56,587 nucleotides of DNA, from NCBI RefSeq assembly GCF_001476895.1, contig NZ_LDTB01000018.1, positions 1-56,587 on the forward strand. Direction: 5' to 3'. Shown here piece after piece: positions 25,649 through 34,924 of this stretch. A program made the translations under genes and the position numbers. The notes beneath the pieces were generated by a model that saw only the letters and a program-made list of their open reading frames with translations, did not search any database and was not told the origin of the DNA. This DNA comes from Sphingomonas endophytica. GTDB lineage: Bacteria; Pseudomonadota; Alphaproteobacteria; Sphingomonadales; Sphingomonadaceae. Position 1 is the stretch's first letter. Every line of letters starts with the position of its first letter.

Positions 25649-26602
25649 ATGGGTCATATCGAAACACGGCCGACGATTGCCGTCCTGTTGCCATGTTACA
25701 ATGAAGAAACTGCGATCACGCAGACGGTTGCGGCCTTTCGCGCCGCGCTGCCCGATGCGACGATCTACGTCTACGACAACAACAGCAAGGATCGCACCGT
25801 GGAGGTCGCGCGTGCGGCCGGAGCGGTCGTGCGGACCGAGCGGATCCAGGGCAAGGGCGCGGTGGTGCGCCGGATGTTCGCCGATATCGATGCGGACATC
25901 TATGTGATGGCCGATGGCGATGCCACCTATGACGCCAGCGCCGCCCCGGCGCTGGTCGCGCGGATGCTCGACGAACAGCTCGATATGGTGGTCGGGTGCC
26001 GGATCGGCGAGGCGGCGGCCGCCTATCGGCGCGGGCACCGGCTGGGCAATGCGATGTTGACGGGAATGCTGACGCGGCTGTTCGGGCGCAGCTTTACCGA
26101 CATCCTGACCGGCTATCGCGTGTTCTCGCGGCGGTTCGTGAAGAGCTTTCCGGTCCTTTCGGTGGGGTTCGAGATCGAAACCGAGATCAGCGTCCACGCG
26201 CTGGAACTCAAGATGCCGGTCGGCGAGATCGATACGCCGTATTTCGCACGGCCCGAAGGGTCGGTGTCGAAGCTGAGCACCTATCGCGACGGATGGCGCA
26301 TCCTGGGCACGATCGGGACGCTCTACCGGATCGAGCGGCCGTTGTGGTTCTTCGGCGGGGTCGGGTTGCTGCTCGCGCTGCTGGCGATCGTACTCGCGGC
26401 GCCGCTGGCGATCACGTATCTGCAGACCGGACTCGTGCCGCGGATGCCGACCGCGATCCTGGCGACGGGGCTGGTGATCCTGGCGGCGCTGTGCGTGTTC
26501 GCCGGGCTGATTCTCGACACCGTGGTGCGCGGGCGGCGCGAAGTGCGCCGGCTGGCATATCTCGCTTACGGTGCGCCTGGTGGGGCCGGGCGCGTCGACT
26601 GA
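25649..26602 (+). CDS. Family 2 glycosyltransferase with C-terminal membrane helices
   Basis: 317 residues. GT-A catalytic domain at 1-230: VLLPCYNEETAITQTV, YVYDNNSKDRTVEVA, a DGDATYD acidic motif and LTRLFGRSFTDILTGYRVFSRR. Two hydrophobic segments (about 235-260 and 275-300) anchor it in the membrane. This is the polyprenyl-phosphate sugar synthase type (DPM1/GtrB-like), which makes lipid-linked monosaccharide donors at the cytoplasmic face. Its divergent neighbour could use the donor. It ends 132 bases before clpP. Confidence 0.85.
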   Translation: MGHIETRPTIAVLLPCYNEETAITQTVAAFRAALPDATIYVYDNNSKDRTVEVARAAGAVVRTERIQGKGAVVRRMFADIDADIYVMADGDATYDASAAPALVARMLDEQLDMVVGCRIGEAAAAYRRGHRLGNAMLTGMLTRLFGRSFTDILTGYRVFSRRFVKSFPVLSVGFEIETEISVHALELKMPVGEIDTPYFARPEGSVSKLSTYRDGWRILGTIGTLYRIERPLWFFGGVGLLLALLAIVLAAPLAITYLQTGLVPRMPTAILATGLVILAALCVFAGLILDTVVRGRREVRRLAYLAYGAPGGAGRVD

Positions 26603-26671
26603 CGTGATCGTTTCGGAACCGCTTCGACTTTCTCAACCATCACGCACTATATGGGCGCCAAGGCGAAGGGG

Positions 26672-26700
26672 CTTGAACCGCCCTGCGCAAGCGCCGATGT
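26672..26700 (+). promoter_or_regulatory. Candidate heat-shock (RpoH) promoter of clpP
   Basis: CTTGAA at 26672 and CCGATGT at 26694, 16 bases apart, 35 bases before the clpP ATG. The consensus for sigma-32-type promoters is CTTGAA with CCCATnT or CCTATnT. Position and boxes suit a heat-shock protease gene. Confidence 0.4.
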
Positions 26701-26734
26701 TGTTCTTGTTCCCAAAGCGCGAAAGAGAGTTTCC

Positions 26735-27424
26735 ATGCACAATCCGTTCGAGACCGGCGATTTCGCAGGCAAGCTGGCGAGCGCCGGGATCGGTCTGCAC
26801 CAGACCACGGCCGGGCTGGTGCCGATCGTGATCGAGCAGTCGAATCGTGGTGAGCGGTCGTTCGACATCTTCTCGCGCCTGTTGCGTGAGCGGATCATCT
26901 TCGTGACCGGCGGGGTCGAGGATGGCATGGCCTCGCTGATCTGCGCCCAGTTGCTGTTCCTCGAATCGGAAAATCCGAAGAAGGACATCTACATGTACAT
27001 CAACTCGCCGGGCGGTGTCGTCACGGCGGGCATGGCGATTCATGACACGATGCAATACATCCGTCCGCGCGTCGGCACGTTGTGCATCGGCCAGGCGGCG
27101 TCGATGGGCAGCTTCCTGCTGGCCAGCGGCGAGCCGGGGATGCGCGTGGCGACCACCAACAGCCGGATCATGATCCATCAGCCGTCGGGCGGCGCGCAGG
27201 GCATGGCGGCCGACATCGAGATCCAGGCGCGCGAGATCCTGCGGATGCGCCATTTCCTGAACACGCTGTATGCCAAGTACACCGGCAAGCCGCTGGAGGA
27301 GATCGAGCGCGCAATGGACCGCGACAAGTTCATGAGCGCCGAGGAGGCCAAGGAGTTCGGCCTGATCGATCAGGTGTTCGACAAGCGGCCGCAGCCCGCC
27401 GACGACGCCAGCGCGACTGCGTGA
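26735..27424 (+). CDS. clpP: ATP-dependent Clp protease proteolytic subunit
   Basis: 229 residues with all ClpP hallmarks: [38 protein letters not shown], the nucleophile Ser123 in [11 protein letters not shown], His148 in [10 protein letters not shown], and the acidic [18 protein letters not shown]. It forms the 14-mer protease chamber that works with ClpX or ClpA. AAGAGAG precedes the ATG by five or so bases. clpX, usually the next gene, is 4.5 kb away, beyond three envelope genes. Confidence 0.97.
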   Translation: MHNPFETGDFAGKLASAGIGLHQTTAGLVPIVIEQSNRGERSFDIFSRLLRERIIFVTGGVEDGMASLICAQLLFLESENPKKDIYMYINSPGGVVTAGMAIHDTMQYIRPRVGTLCIGQAASMGSFLLASGEPGMRVATTNSRIMIHQPSGGAQGMAADIEIQAREILRMRHFLNTLYAKYTGKPLEEIERAMDRDKFMSAEEAKEFGLIDQVFDKRPQPADDASATA

Positions 27425-27427
27425 CGA

Positions 27428-28915
27428 TCACCGGCGCGGGCCGCCGCTTCGGCCCGCGCCGTCGTTCGCCGATCCCAGCACGAGCAGCAGCCGGCCTTTC
27501 CCCTCGACCCGCTGCTTGATGCCGACAGGTGACGTCAATCCCGCAGCCTGGATAATAGTGCGATCGTCGTACATCGGCGCGAAGAAGCGGTGCTCCACCC
27601 ACAGGATCGTCGGGCAAGCTGCGCGCATCGTGCGTCGCCCGTCGGTCTTCTCGATCACTTCCGGTGTGAAGCCATAGCGTGCCGCCGCCGATCGATAGGT
27701 CAGGCGGAACGCATCACGTACGCCCGGAATGCCAAGTACCGGTGACGAGGCCTGCATGAACGGAATCGCGCTGATCGCCAGGACGCGCGTCGTCGGGCAG
27801 TCCGACACGATCCTGGCAATCGCGGGGGCGTTCGTTTCCCACCGGCGATTCCACAATCCATACGCGGCCGAGGCCAAAATCCCGACGAGCGCGGCGACCG
27901 CGATAGCGGTTTCGCCCCACCGCCAGCGTTCGCAGCCGCGAGCCGCGAACGCCGCGATGACGCCAAGAACGACCGGCACCAGCCCGATGACGTAGCGTGC
28001 CAGCAGATTGTGCTGCGCGAGGTTGTACGCAAGAAAGCCGACGAGCAGCAGCATCGTCGCCGCCACGGCGCCGACGACGAACCGTTCGCGCCACACCGCC
28101 GCGCCCGGGGGAAGGGCTGCACGCAGCGCGACCACCATCGCGACCGGCGCGGCGACGATCGCGAGGGCCAGGAAGCCGGCAATCGCCTTGATGGCGCTTG
28201 CCATGTCGATGTCGTGCCCCGTGCCCGGGGCGGCGTGCGCGAGATAATAAGCGGCGGTTCCGGCGACCGTCACCACCCCGGTCACGCCGGTCGCGACCAA
28301 CCAAACCGCGACGCGCCATCGCCGGCGGATCACGCCGTCGAGCACCAGCAGCGCCAGCACCACGCCCGCGATCAGCCCGCCGAGATAATGCACGTTGAAC
28401 AGCAGCAACGCGGTGCCGACCGTCACCGCGATCAATCGTGCCGGGGGCGTATCGCCCGCCTCGAGCAACAGTTTCGTCTGCGCCACCAACGCGGCCGCCC
28501 AGATGTACATCAGGAAGTAGGAGCGCAATTCCGCAGCGTAGAGTACGAAGAACGGGCTGGACACCACCAGCATCGCGAACAAGCGGTGAAAGCGCGCGTC
28601 CTTTTCGGGAACGGAGCATGCCGCCCACCAGGTCAGCGCCGGCAGCAGCAACGCTCCCAGATTGACGAGCCGCAGCGTGGAGATGGCGTCGCCCGCAACC
28701 GGTCGCCACAACCAGACCCAGGCATAATAAAGCGGGGGATGAGCGTCGCGCATCCAGCGATCGTGCAACGCCCGAGCGAACCCGACATCATGGCCTGTGA
28801 ACCACGAGGTATAGCCCTCGTCCAGCCAAACGCCGCGCAGCAGCGAGACAGCGATCGCCGCCGTGATCGCCGTTGCCACGACGCCATACACCGTCACTTG
28901 CCTGTTGTTCGTCAT
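27428..28915 (-). CDS. GT39/ArnT-like membrane glycosyltransferase
   Basis: About 495 residues with roughly ten membrane segments. The first periplasmic loop has GVWLDEGYTSWFTG followed by RDAHPPLYYAWVWLW: the DE and HPPLYY motifs of PMT/ArnT-type GT-C enzymes, which take a sugar from a polyprenyl-phosphate donor outside the inner membrane. A hydrophilic C-terminal domain of about 120 residues follows. I start at ATG 28915 with GGGGGCGG upstream. It is convergent with clpP (three-base gap) and divergent from the GT2-GtrA gene. Confidence 0.75.
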   Translation of the reverse strand: MTNNRQVTVYGVVATAITAAIAVSLLRGVWLDEGYTSWFTGHDVGFARALHDRWMRDAHPPLYYAWVWLWRPVAGDAISTLRLVNLGALLLPALTWWAACSVPEKDARFHRLFAMLVVSSPFFVLYAAELRSYFLMYIWAAALVAQTKLLLEAGDTPPARLIAVTVGTALLLFNVHYLGGLIAGVVLALLVLDGVIRRRWRVAVWLVATGVTGVVTVAGTAAYYLAHAAPGTGHDIDMASAIKAIAGFLALAIVAAPVAMVVALRAALPPGAAVWRERFVVGAVAATMLLLVGFLAYNLAQHNLLARYVIGLVPVVLGVIAAFAARGCERWRWGETAIAVAALVGILASAAYGLWNRRWETNAPAIARIVSDCPTTRVLAISAIPFMQASSPVLGIPGVRDAFRLTYRSAAARYGFTPEVIEKTDGRRTMRAACPTILWVEHRFFAPMYDDRTIIQAAGLTSPVGIKQRVEGKGRLLLVLGSANDGAGRSGGPRR

Positions 28916-29052
28916 CAGCCGCCCCCCGTGCCGTTGCGGGATTACCCGGAACGCCAGCAATTGTCGGTTATCAGCGCGGTCGCTAGGGTGCAAACCGGGC
29001 AACGGGGGGCAGGTCGCAGGGCGGCCCGTCGATTCATGGACGGAGTGATGCT

Positions 29053-30189
29053 TTGAGTGCGACTGACGTATTAGCGGCCGAGCGGGCCGATCCGGTGGCG
29101 GCGCTACCGGCCGAGCTTTCGATCGTCGTGCCGGCGTTCAACGAAGCCGCGAATGTCGGCTTGCTGGTAGAGGCCGTGGCGGCGGCATTGCCCGACATTC
29201 GTTGGGAGATGGTGTTCGTCGACGACAATTCGCCGGACGGTACGTCGGCGCGGGTCCGTGAACTGGCCGCCTACGACGCGCGTGTGCGGATCGTGCAGCG
29301 CTACGGACGGCGTGGCCTGTCGTCGGCCTGCGTGGAGGGAATCCTCGCCAGCGCCGCGCCGTACGTCGCGGTAATGGACTGTGACCTCCAGCATGACGAG
29401 CGTGCGCTGGCTGCGATGTTCGCGACGATCAGGAGCGGCGACGTCGATCTGGTGGTCGGCAGCCGCTACGTCGAAGGCGGCAGTGTCGGGGATTGGAACA
29501 GCCGTCGCCTCGCGGCGAGCCGCCTTGCGACGCGCATGGCGACGATGTTGACGCGTACGCCCATCAGCGATCCCATGAGCGGCTTTTTCATGATCACGCG
29601 GGACGCCTTCGAACGGTCGCTACCGCGCCTGTCGTCGGTCGGGTTCAAGATCCTGCTCGATATCGCCGCCAGCGCGCCGGCCCCGCTCCGGATCGCGGAG
29701 GTGCCTTACACGTTCCGCAACCGCCAGCATGGCGAGAGCAAGCTCGATTCACTGGTGCTCTGGGAATACTTCCAGCTCATCCTCGACAAGGCGTTCGGAC
29801 GCGTCATCCCGGTGCGCTTCATGAGCTTCGCGCTGGTCGGGATATTCGGTCTGGCCGTCCACTTCGCGATCCTGACCTTCTGCTACGTCGCGTTGGGCAC
29901 CGCCTTTGCGGTGGCGCAGACGGCGGCGACGGTGGTGGCGATCACCAACAACTTCATCCTGAACAACCTGCTGACCTATCGCGACCAGCGATTGAAGGGG
30001 CCGGCATTGCTGCGCGGCTGGCTCACCTTCAACCTGGTCTGCGCCACGGGTGCCGCTGCGAACGTGGGCATGGCCGACTGGTTGTTCGAGCGACATACCT
30101 ATTGGGTGTTCTCGGCAATCGCCGGCGTGCTGGTCAGCGTCGTGTGGAATTACGCAATGTCGTCCCTTTTCACCTGGCGGCAGCGCTGA
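29053..30189 (+). CDS. Polyprenyl-phosphate sugar synthase fused to a GtrA-like flippase domain
   Basis: 378 residues. The N-terminal GT2 domain (1-240) has LSIVVPAFNEAANVGLLVEA, FVDDNSPDGTSARV, VMDCDLQHDERALAAMF and DPMSGFFMITRDAF. The C-terminal GtrA domain (about 250-375) has four membrane segments and VRFMSFALVGIFGLAVH with NNFILNNLLTYRD. The same fusion occurs in dolichol-phosphate mannosyltransferase-like proteins that make and flip a lipid-linked sugar. The start is TTG 29053, with GGAG seven bases before it. The last 20 bases overlap a convergent gene. Confidence 0.85.
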   Translation: MSATDVLAAERADPVAALPAELSIVVPAFNEAANVGLLVEAVAAALPDIRWEMVFVDDNSPDGTSARVRELAAYDARVRIVQRYGRRGLSSACVEGILASAAPYVAVMDCDLQHDERALAAMFATIRSGDVDLVVGSRYVEGGSVGDWNSRRLAASRLATRMATMLTRTPISDPMSGFFMITRDAFERSLPRLSSVGFKILLDIAASAPAPLRIAEVPYTFRNRQHGESKLDSLVLWEYFQLILDKAFGRVIPVRFMSFALVGIFGLAVHFAILTFCYVALGTAFAVAQTAATVVAITNNFILNNLLTYRDQRLKGPALLRGWLTFNLVCATGAAANVGMADWLFERHTYWVFSAIAGVLVSVVWNYAMSSLFTWRQR

Positions 30190-31702
30190 CGGGAACGATA
30201 CGAAAGAGTGCGGAATCGCCCGTCTTCCGCAACAGCTGGAGACGGGCGTCTTTTTGTGGCCATTCCTCGGGCGGCACGTGGACCAGCCAAAGGTAGTCGA
30301 AGGCGCGATACGGTATCCGCGCGAGAGCCCCTTTGAGGGTCATCATCCCGCAGGGTTCGATGGTGACGAAGCTCGAAGGATCTGCCTGGTACGCACCGGC
30401 TTCGGCATAGTGGGTGCGCAGCAGCTGGATGCCATGCAGCGTCCATAGCGAGTTTACGAACGCATCGCGGCGCACGGTCGCGATGCCGGCAAGATGGTCG
30501 ATACGCGGCGAGGCCCAGTTGGAGAGCGAGTTGCCACAGCTCTGGGCCTGGAGCGTCACGATCGCGCTGCCCGGCGTGACGGCGTCGAGCACCGCCAGCC
30601 TTTCCTGCCACTCGCGATCGTAGACCGCCATGCTCGCCGTGAGGCCCGCCGTGCGGATCAGCAGAAAGGCGAAGGCCACCATCGCCAGTCGACGGCGGTT
30701 GGCGGACGAGACCGCGCTCGTATCGATGCCCAGAATGAAAAGGGCCAAGCCGTACGGAATGATGCGCTGGTGGAGGAAATCCGCCCCCGCAAAGCGCGCC
30801 GGGGTGATGATATAGGCGATGGTCAGCGCGCCGCCCGCTGCGGCGAGCACGGGCGAAATCCGGAGGTCAAGACGCCGGGTGGCCGCCAGCCCCAGGACTG
30901 TCGCCACGACCGTGAGACTGGCGAGATCGAACCACATCCACCGGTCGCGAAACAGCGTCACCATCCACTTCGCCAGTTGCAGCGGGATCAGCCACCCACC
31001 GACACCGTCGATTTCGCCGGCTGGCTGGAACGCCATCGGCACCAGCGCGCTCAGCAGCGCCAGACACGATAATGAGGTGGCAACGATCGCCGCGACAGGC
31101 CGACGTTGCGACAGCTGGATCTGCAGTTCGGCCGCGCCGCACATGATCGCCATCACCGCCCATCCGACGGCATGGGTGGCCCAGACCACCGGGGAGATGG
31201 CCACGAACAAGGCAAAGCGCAGCCCATGGCGCTGCCTGTGTCCCAGGTGCAGCCACAGCGACAGCGCCCAGAACGCCATCGCCATCGCCAGGCAATAATT
31301 GACGAAGCCGAAGAGGAAGAAATAATTATAGGCCAGCGGCAGCGCCAGGGCCGTTGTCGCCGGAAGACGTCCATGAACCTCGCGCGCCACCAATAGCATC
31401 CCGGCGACGGTCAGCAGCGGGATCGTCATAACGGCCAATTTGGTGCCGAGTTCGACGCCGAAAATCTTGCCGACCGGCACCATCAGCACGTCCAGCCCGA
31501 GGTTGCCGATGAGCTGCCACTGAAAGCTGTAATAGCGCTGCAGCAGCGGCGAGGCGTCCGGCGCGATCGAGATCGCGTAGCTGGCCATATGCCCTGGCAG
31601 ATCCAGCAGCGGCGGAATCGTTGGCCATATGAGCGGCACGACCGCCAGCAGCAGCAGCACGCCCACGGCGGCACGCCGCTCCCACCACGCGTGTCCGAGC
31701 AT
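30170..31702 (-). CDS. Polytopic membrane protein, possible GT-C enzyme
   Basis: About 510 residues with around ten hydrophobic helices. The first loop contains PPLLDLPGHMASYAI, resembling the D-x-P-x-H motif of a large uncharacterised GT-C-like family, and the C-terminal 110 or so residues form a soluble domain. Start taken as ATG 31702 (MLGHAWW). It is convergent with the GT2-GtrA gene, overlapping 20 bases, and is the last of the envelope genes before clpX. Without comparison the function stays inferred. Confidence 0.6.
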   Translation of the reverse strand: MLGHAWWERRAAVGVLLLLAVVPLIWPTIPPLLDLPGHMASYAISIAPDASPLLQRYYSFQWQLIGNLGLDVLMVPVGKIFGVELGTKLAVMTIPLLTVAGMLLVAREVHGRLPATTALALPLAYNYFFLFGFVNYCLAMAMAFWALSLWLHLGHRQRHGLRFALFVAISPVVWATHAVGWAVMAIMCGAAELQIQLSQRRPVAAIVATSLSCLALLSALVPMAFQPAGEIDGVGGWLIPLQLAKWMVTLFRDRWMWFDLASLTVVATVLGLAATRRLDLRISPVLAAAGGALTIAYIITPARFAGADFLHQRIIPYGLALFILGIDTSAVSSANRRRLAMVAFAFLLIRTAGLTASMAVYDREWQERLAVLDAVTPGSAIVTLQAQSCGNSLSNWASPRIDHLAGIATVRRDAFVNSLWTLHGIQLLRTHYAEAGAYQADPSSFVTIEPCGMMTLKGALARIPYRAFDYLWLVHVPPEEWPQKDARLQLLRKTGDSALFRIVPVSAAAR

Positions 31703-31929
31703 GTTCCGTTCCCCCCAAAGATGAGGCGCTGCTTCTGCCCCATGCCACCGGCGACCGGCAAGCGCGCTTCGCCCTTGAAGGCCGCCCATCGAGCATCGAT
31801 ATACGACGGCAGCCGCCGACCGGGGTTGGCCGCTTAACGCCCTTTCAAGGTTGGCGTGGCACCAACCGTTCGGCTAGGCTGTGCGAATCTAAGCGACCGT
31901 GGCTAGCGACCACGACAAGGAACCTCTGA

Positions 31930-33198
31930 ATGACGAAACTTTCCGGCGGCGATAGCAAGAGCACCCTCTACTGCTCGTTCTGCGGCAAGTCGCAGCACGA
32001 GGTGCGCAAGCTGATCGCCGGACCGACCGTCTTCATCTGCGACGAATGTGTCGAACTGTGCAACGACATCATCCGTGAGGAGACGAAATCGGCGCTGGTC
32101 GCGAAGAAGGACGGCGGCGTGCCGACCCCGCAGGAAATCTGCGACGTGCTCGACGATTACGTCATCGGGCAGAAGCAGGCCAAGCGCGTGCTGTCGGTGG
32201 CGGTCCACAACCATTACAAGCGCCTGAACCACGGCGCGAAGGGTGCCGACGTCGAATTGGCGAAGAGCAACATCCTGCTCGTCGGGCCGACCGGCTGCGG
32301 CAAGACGCTGCTCGCCCAGACGCTGGCGCGCATCCTCGACGTGCCGTTCACGATGGCCGACGCCACGACGCTGACCGAGGCCGGTTACGTCGGCGAGGAC
32401 GTCGAGAACATCATCCTGAAGCTGCTCCAGGCGTCGGATTACAACGTCGAGCGCGCGCAGCGCGGCATCGTCTATATCGACGAGATCGACAAGATCAGCC
32501 GCAAGGCCGAGAATCCGTCGATCACCCGCGACGTCTCGGGCGAGGGCGTTCAGCAGGCGTTGCTGAAGCTGATGGAGGGTACCACCGCCTCGGTTCCCCC
32601 GCAGGGCGGGCGCAAGCATCCGCAGCAGGAGTTCCTGCAGGTCGACACGACCAACATCCTCTTCATCTGCGGCGGCGCGTTCGCGGGGCTGGAGAAGATC
32701 ATCGGCGACCGCCTGCAGGGCAAGTCGATCGGCTTTGGCGCCTATGTGGCGACCCCGGAGGAGCGCCGCACCGGCGAGGTGCTGCGTCAGACCGAGCCGG
32801 AGGATCTGCTGAAGTTCGGGCTGATCCCGGAGTTCGTCGGCCGTCTACCGGTGATCGCGACGCTGGAGGATCTCGACATTCCGGCACTGGTCAAGATTTT
32901 GGCCGAGCCGAAGAACGCGCTGGTCAAGCAGTACCAGAAGCTGTTCGAGATGGAGGACGTCAAGCTCGGCTTCACCGACGATGCGCTGACCACGGTCGCC
33001 AAGAAGGCGATCGAGCGCAAGACCGGCGCGCGCGGGCTGCGCTCGATCCTCGAGGGCATCCTGCTCGACACGATGTTCGACCTGCCGGGGATGGACTCGG
33101 TCGACGAGGTGCGGATCGACAAGGACGTGGTCGAGGGCCGCAAGGATCCGGTGCGCGTTTATGCCGAGAAGCCCAAGAAGGCCGGCGAGGTCGCCTGA
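31930..33198 (+). CDS. clpX: ATP-dependent Clp protease ATP-binding subunit
   Basis: 422 residues. N-terminal zinc finger YCSFCGK with [13 protein letters not shown]+ core with [15 protein letters not shown] (Walker A), [10 protein letters not shown] (Walker B), [10 protein letters not shown], and a C-terminal sensor-2 region [14 protein letters not shown]. It unfolds tagged substrates and feeds them to ClpP. AAGGA lies nine bases before the ATG. The 227 bases upstream (31703-31929) must hold its promoter; no clear boxes seen. Confidence 0.98.
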   Translation: MTKLSGGDSKSTLYCSFCGKSQHEVRKLIAGPTVFICDECVELCNDIIREETKSALVAKKDGGVPTPQEICDVLDDYVIGQKQAKRVLSVAVHNHYKRLNHGAKGADVELAKSNILLVGPTGCGKTLLAQTLARILDVPFTMADATTLTEAGYVGEDVENIILKLLQASDYNVERAQRGIVYIDEIDKISRKAENPSITRDVSGEGVQQALLKLMEGTTASVPPQGGRKHPQQEFLQVDTTNILFICGGAFAGLEKIIGDRLQGKSIGFGAYVATPEERRTGEVLRQTEPEDLLKFGLIPEFVGRLPVIATLEDLDIPALVKILAEPKNALVKQYQKLFEMEDVKLGFTDDALTTVAKKAIERKTGARGLRSILEGILLDTMFDLPGMDSVDEVRIDKDVVEGRKDPVRVYAEKPKKAGEVA

Positions 33199-33222
33199 CA
33201 CGCGATGTCGGTGAGATGAAGA

Positions 33223-33256
33223 GGGTGGTCGCCGGCAACGGTGGCCGCCCTTCTTC
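33223..33256 (+). terminator. Terminator-like hairpin after clpX
   Basis: GGGTGGTCGCC and GGTGGCCGCCC pair over 11 bases with G-T wobbles around a six-base loop, followed by TTCTTCGTGTT, 25 bases after the clpX stop. Confidence 0.55.
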
Positions 33257-33583
33257 GTGTTCGATGCCGATCTCTCGCGTTTAGGCGACGGCGGCATGTA
33301 TGTCGCCGCATGGGACGGTAGCGCAGCGTATGTGGCACGCTGTACTCCGGCCTCCGCTGCGGTGACGTAAGAGCTGGGCGGTACGCACCTTTTCCAAGCT
33401 CCCGCTCCGGCTGGCGCCGGGGCGTCGTTGCGAGATCCGGCATGTTGGCCACTGCCGTGGCGCAACTTAACCTCGAATGTCCGCCGTGGTGGCGGTGCTT
33501 AGAGAGGGGGCCACGCCATCGTTACGCCAGTGGATCATGTCCGGCGCTCGCGCATTGGTGGGGAAAGGGAGCTTTCCGACCGC
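33257..33583. other. Intergenic stretch without a supported gene
   Basis: The 327 bases between the clpX hairpin and the antiporter start show no open frame with coding character. A GGAAAG-n-CTTTCC hairpin near 33565-33580 sits just before the antiporter start and could affect its translation. Nothing else stands out. Confidence 0.5.
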
Positions 33584-34708
33584 ATGACCATCGAAGACGA
33601 CGCCTTGCCACCCGCGGACGTCCGCCGTTCGCTGCTGCATCGACTCGACCTGCCGCTATGGGCGTTGGCGTTGCCGGCGCTCGGCCTGGTGACGGTGTTG
33701 TTCTCGCTATACGGCTATGGTGTGGCGGGAACGGTCGGGGCGACGATCGTGCTGTTCGGATGTGTGCTGGCGGCGGTGCATCATGCCGAGGTGGTCGCGC
33801 ACCGGGTCGGCGAACCGTTCGGGACGTTGGTGCTGGCGATCGCGGTGACGGTGATCGAGGTATCGCTGATCGTCTCGCTGATGATGTCCGATGCGGGCGA
33901 TGCCTCGGCGCTGGCGCGCGATACGGTCTTCGCGGCGATCATGATTATCCTCAACGGGATCATCGGGCTGTGCCTGCTCGTCGGCGGCCTCCGGCATGGC
34001 GAGCAGCGCTTCACGCTGCGCGGGGTGAGTGCGGCGCTCTGCACGCTCGCGGCGCTGGCGGTGCTGACGCTGGTGCTGCCGAACTACACCTCGACGACAC
34101 CCGGACCCTATTACGCCACGTCGCAACTGGTGCTGGTCGCGGTGGTCAGCCTGTTCCTCTACGGCGTCTTCGTGATGGTGCAGACGCTGCGCCACCGCGA
34201 ATATTTCCTGCCGGAACACGGAGATGACGACGGTCATGCCGCCATGCCGTCGCGCGCGACGACTGGCGTGGCATTCGGTACGCTGCTGGTCGCGCTGGTT
34301 GCGGTCGTGTTGCTTGCCAAGGCGCTGTCGCGGACGGTGGAGGAGGCGGTGCTCGGGGCCGGGTTGCCGCTGGCGGTGGTCGGCGTGGTGATCGCGGCGC
34401 TGGTACTCGCGCCCGAGAGTCTGGCCGCCTACCGCGCGGCGACGCGCAACCGTATCCAGACCAGCCTGAACCTCGCCTTGGGATCGGCGCTGGCGACGAT
34501 CGGGCTGACGATCCCGGCGGTCGCGATCGTGAGCCTGGTGCTGGACCTCCCGCTGGCGCTGGGCCTGGGGGCGATGAAGATCGTGCTGCTGGCGCTGTCG
34601 CTGTTCATCGCGACGATCTCGCTGGGAACAGGGCGCACCACCGTGTTGCAGGGGGCGGTGCATCTGGTGATCTTCGCGGTCTATCTGTTCACGACGGTGG
34701 TGCCGTAG
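33584..34708 (+). CDS. chaA: Calcium/cation:proton antiporter (ChaA/CaCA family)
   Basis: 374 residues with about 11 membrane segments. The two alpha-repeats of the CaCA superfamily are visible: GEPFGTLVLAIAVTVIEVSL in the first half and LAPESLAAYRAATRNRIQTS with LNLALGSALATIGLTIP in the second. A short His/Asp-rich loop (HGDDDGHA) lies between. ChaA-type proteins extrude Ca2+, Na+ or K+ against protons. I start at ATG 33584; upstream in-frame starts look unsupported. It stands alone between clpX and a convergent small gene. Confidence 0.85.
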   Translation: MTIEDDALPPADVRRSLLHRLDLPLWALALPALGLVTVLFSLYGYGVAGTVGATIVLFGCVLAAVHHAEVVAHRVGEPFGTLVLAIAVTVIEVSLIVSLMMSDAGDASALARDTVFAAIMIILNGIIGLCLLVGGLRHGEQRFTLRGVSAALCTLAALAVLTLVLPNYTSTTPGPYYATSQLVLVAVVSLFLYGVFVMVQTLRHREYFLPEHGDDDGHAAMPSRATTGVAFGTLLVALVAVVLLAKALSRTVEEAVLGAGLPLAVVGVVIAALVLAPESLAAYRAATRNRIQTSLNLALGSALATIGLTIPAVAIVSLVLDLPLALGLGAMKIVLLALSLFIATISLGTGRTTVLQGAVHLVIFAVYLFTTVVP

Positions 34709-34709
34709 G

Positions 34710-34907
34710 TCAACGCTTCTGCCGCGCCGCCAGCGCCAGCCCCGCGGCGATCTGCGCCAGCGCATAGAGCCGCCGCCGCCCCGGCCGCCCCACGAACGGG
34801 CGCACCGCATATTCCGCGCCCAGCGCGCGATCCTTCCACAGGTCCGTGTGCCGCCCGGTCTGCACCAGCCCGAGAAGGCCGTCGCCGATCATGAAGATCG
34901 CCGCCAT
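34710..34907 (-). CDS. Small membrane-associated protein of unknown function
   Basis: 65 residues (MAAIFMIGDGLLGLVQTGRH at the start, RLYALAQIAAGLALAARQKR at the end) with two short hydrophobic stretches and a basic middle. No named domain recognised. It lies just after the M1 peptidase on the same strand, with its ATG 18 bases beyond that gene's stop, and ends one base from the convergent antiporter. The ribosome-binding site is weak (GCGGA). The frame is open upstream inside the peptidase, so the start is uncertain. Confidence 0.45.
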   Translation of the reverse strand: MAAIFMIGDGLLGLVQTGRHTDLWKDRALGAEYAVRPFVGRPGRRRLYALAQIAAGLALAARQKR

Positions 34908-34924
34908 TTCCGCGAACCGCGCGG

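Noticed and set aside
33441..34227. Overlapping frame across the antiporter start
   Set aside because: Different frame from the clear antiporter, Gly/Arg-rich translation without membrane pattern.
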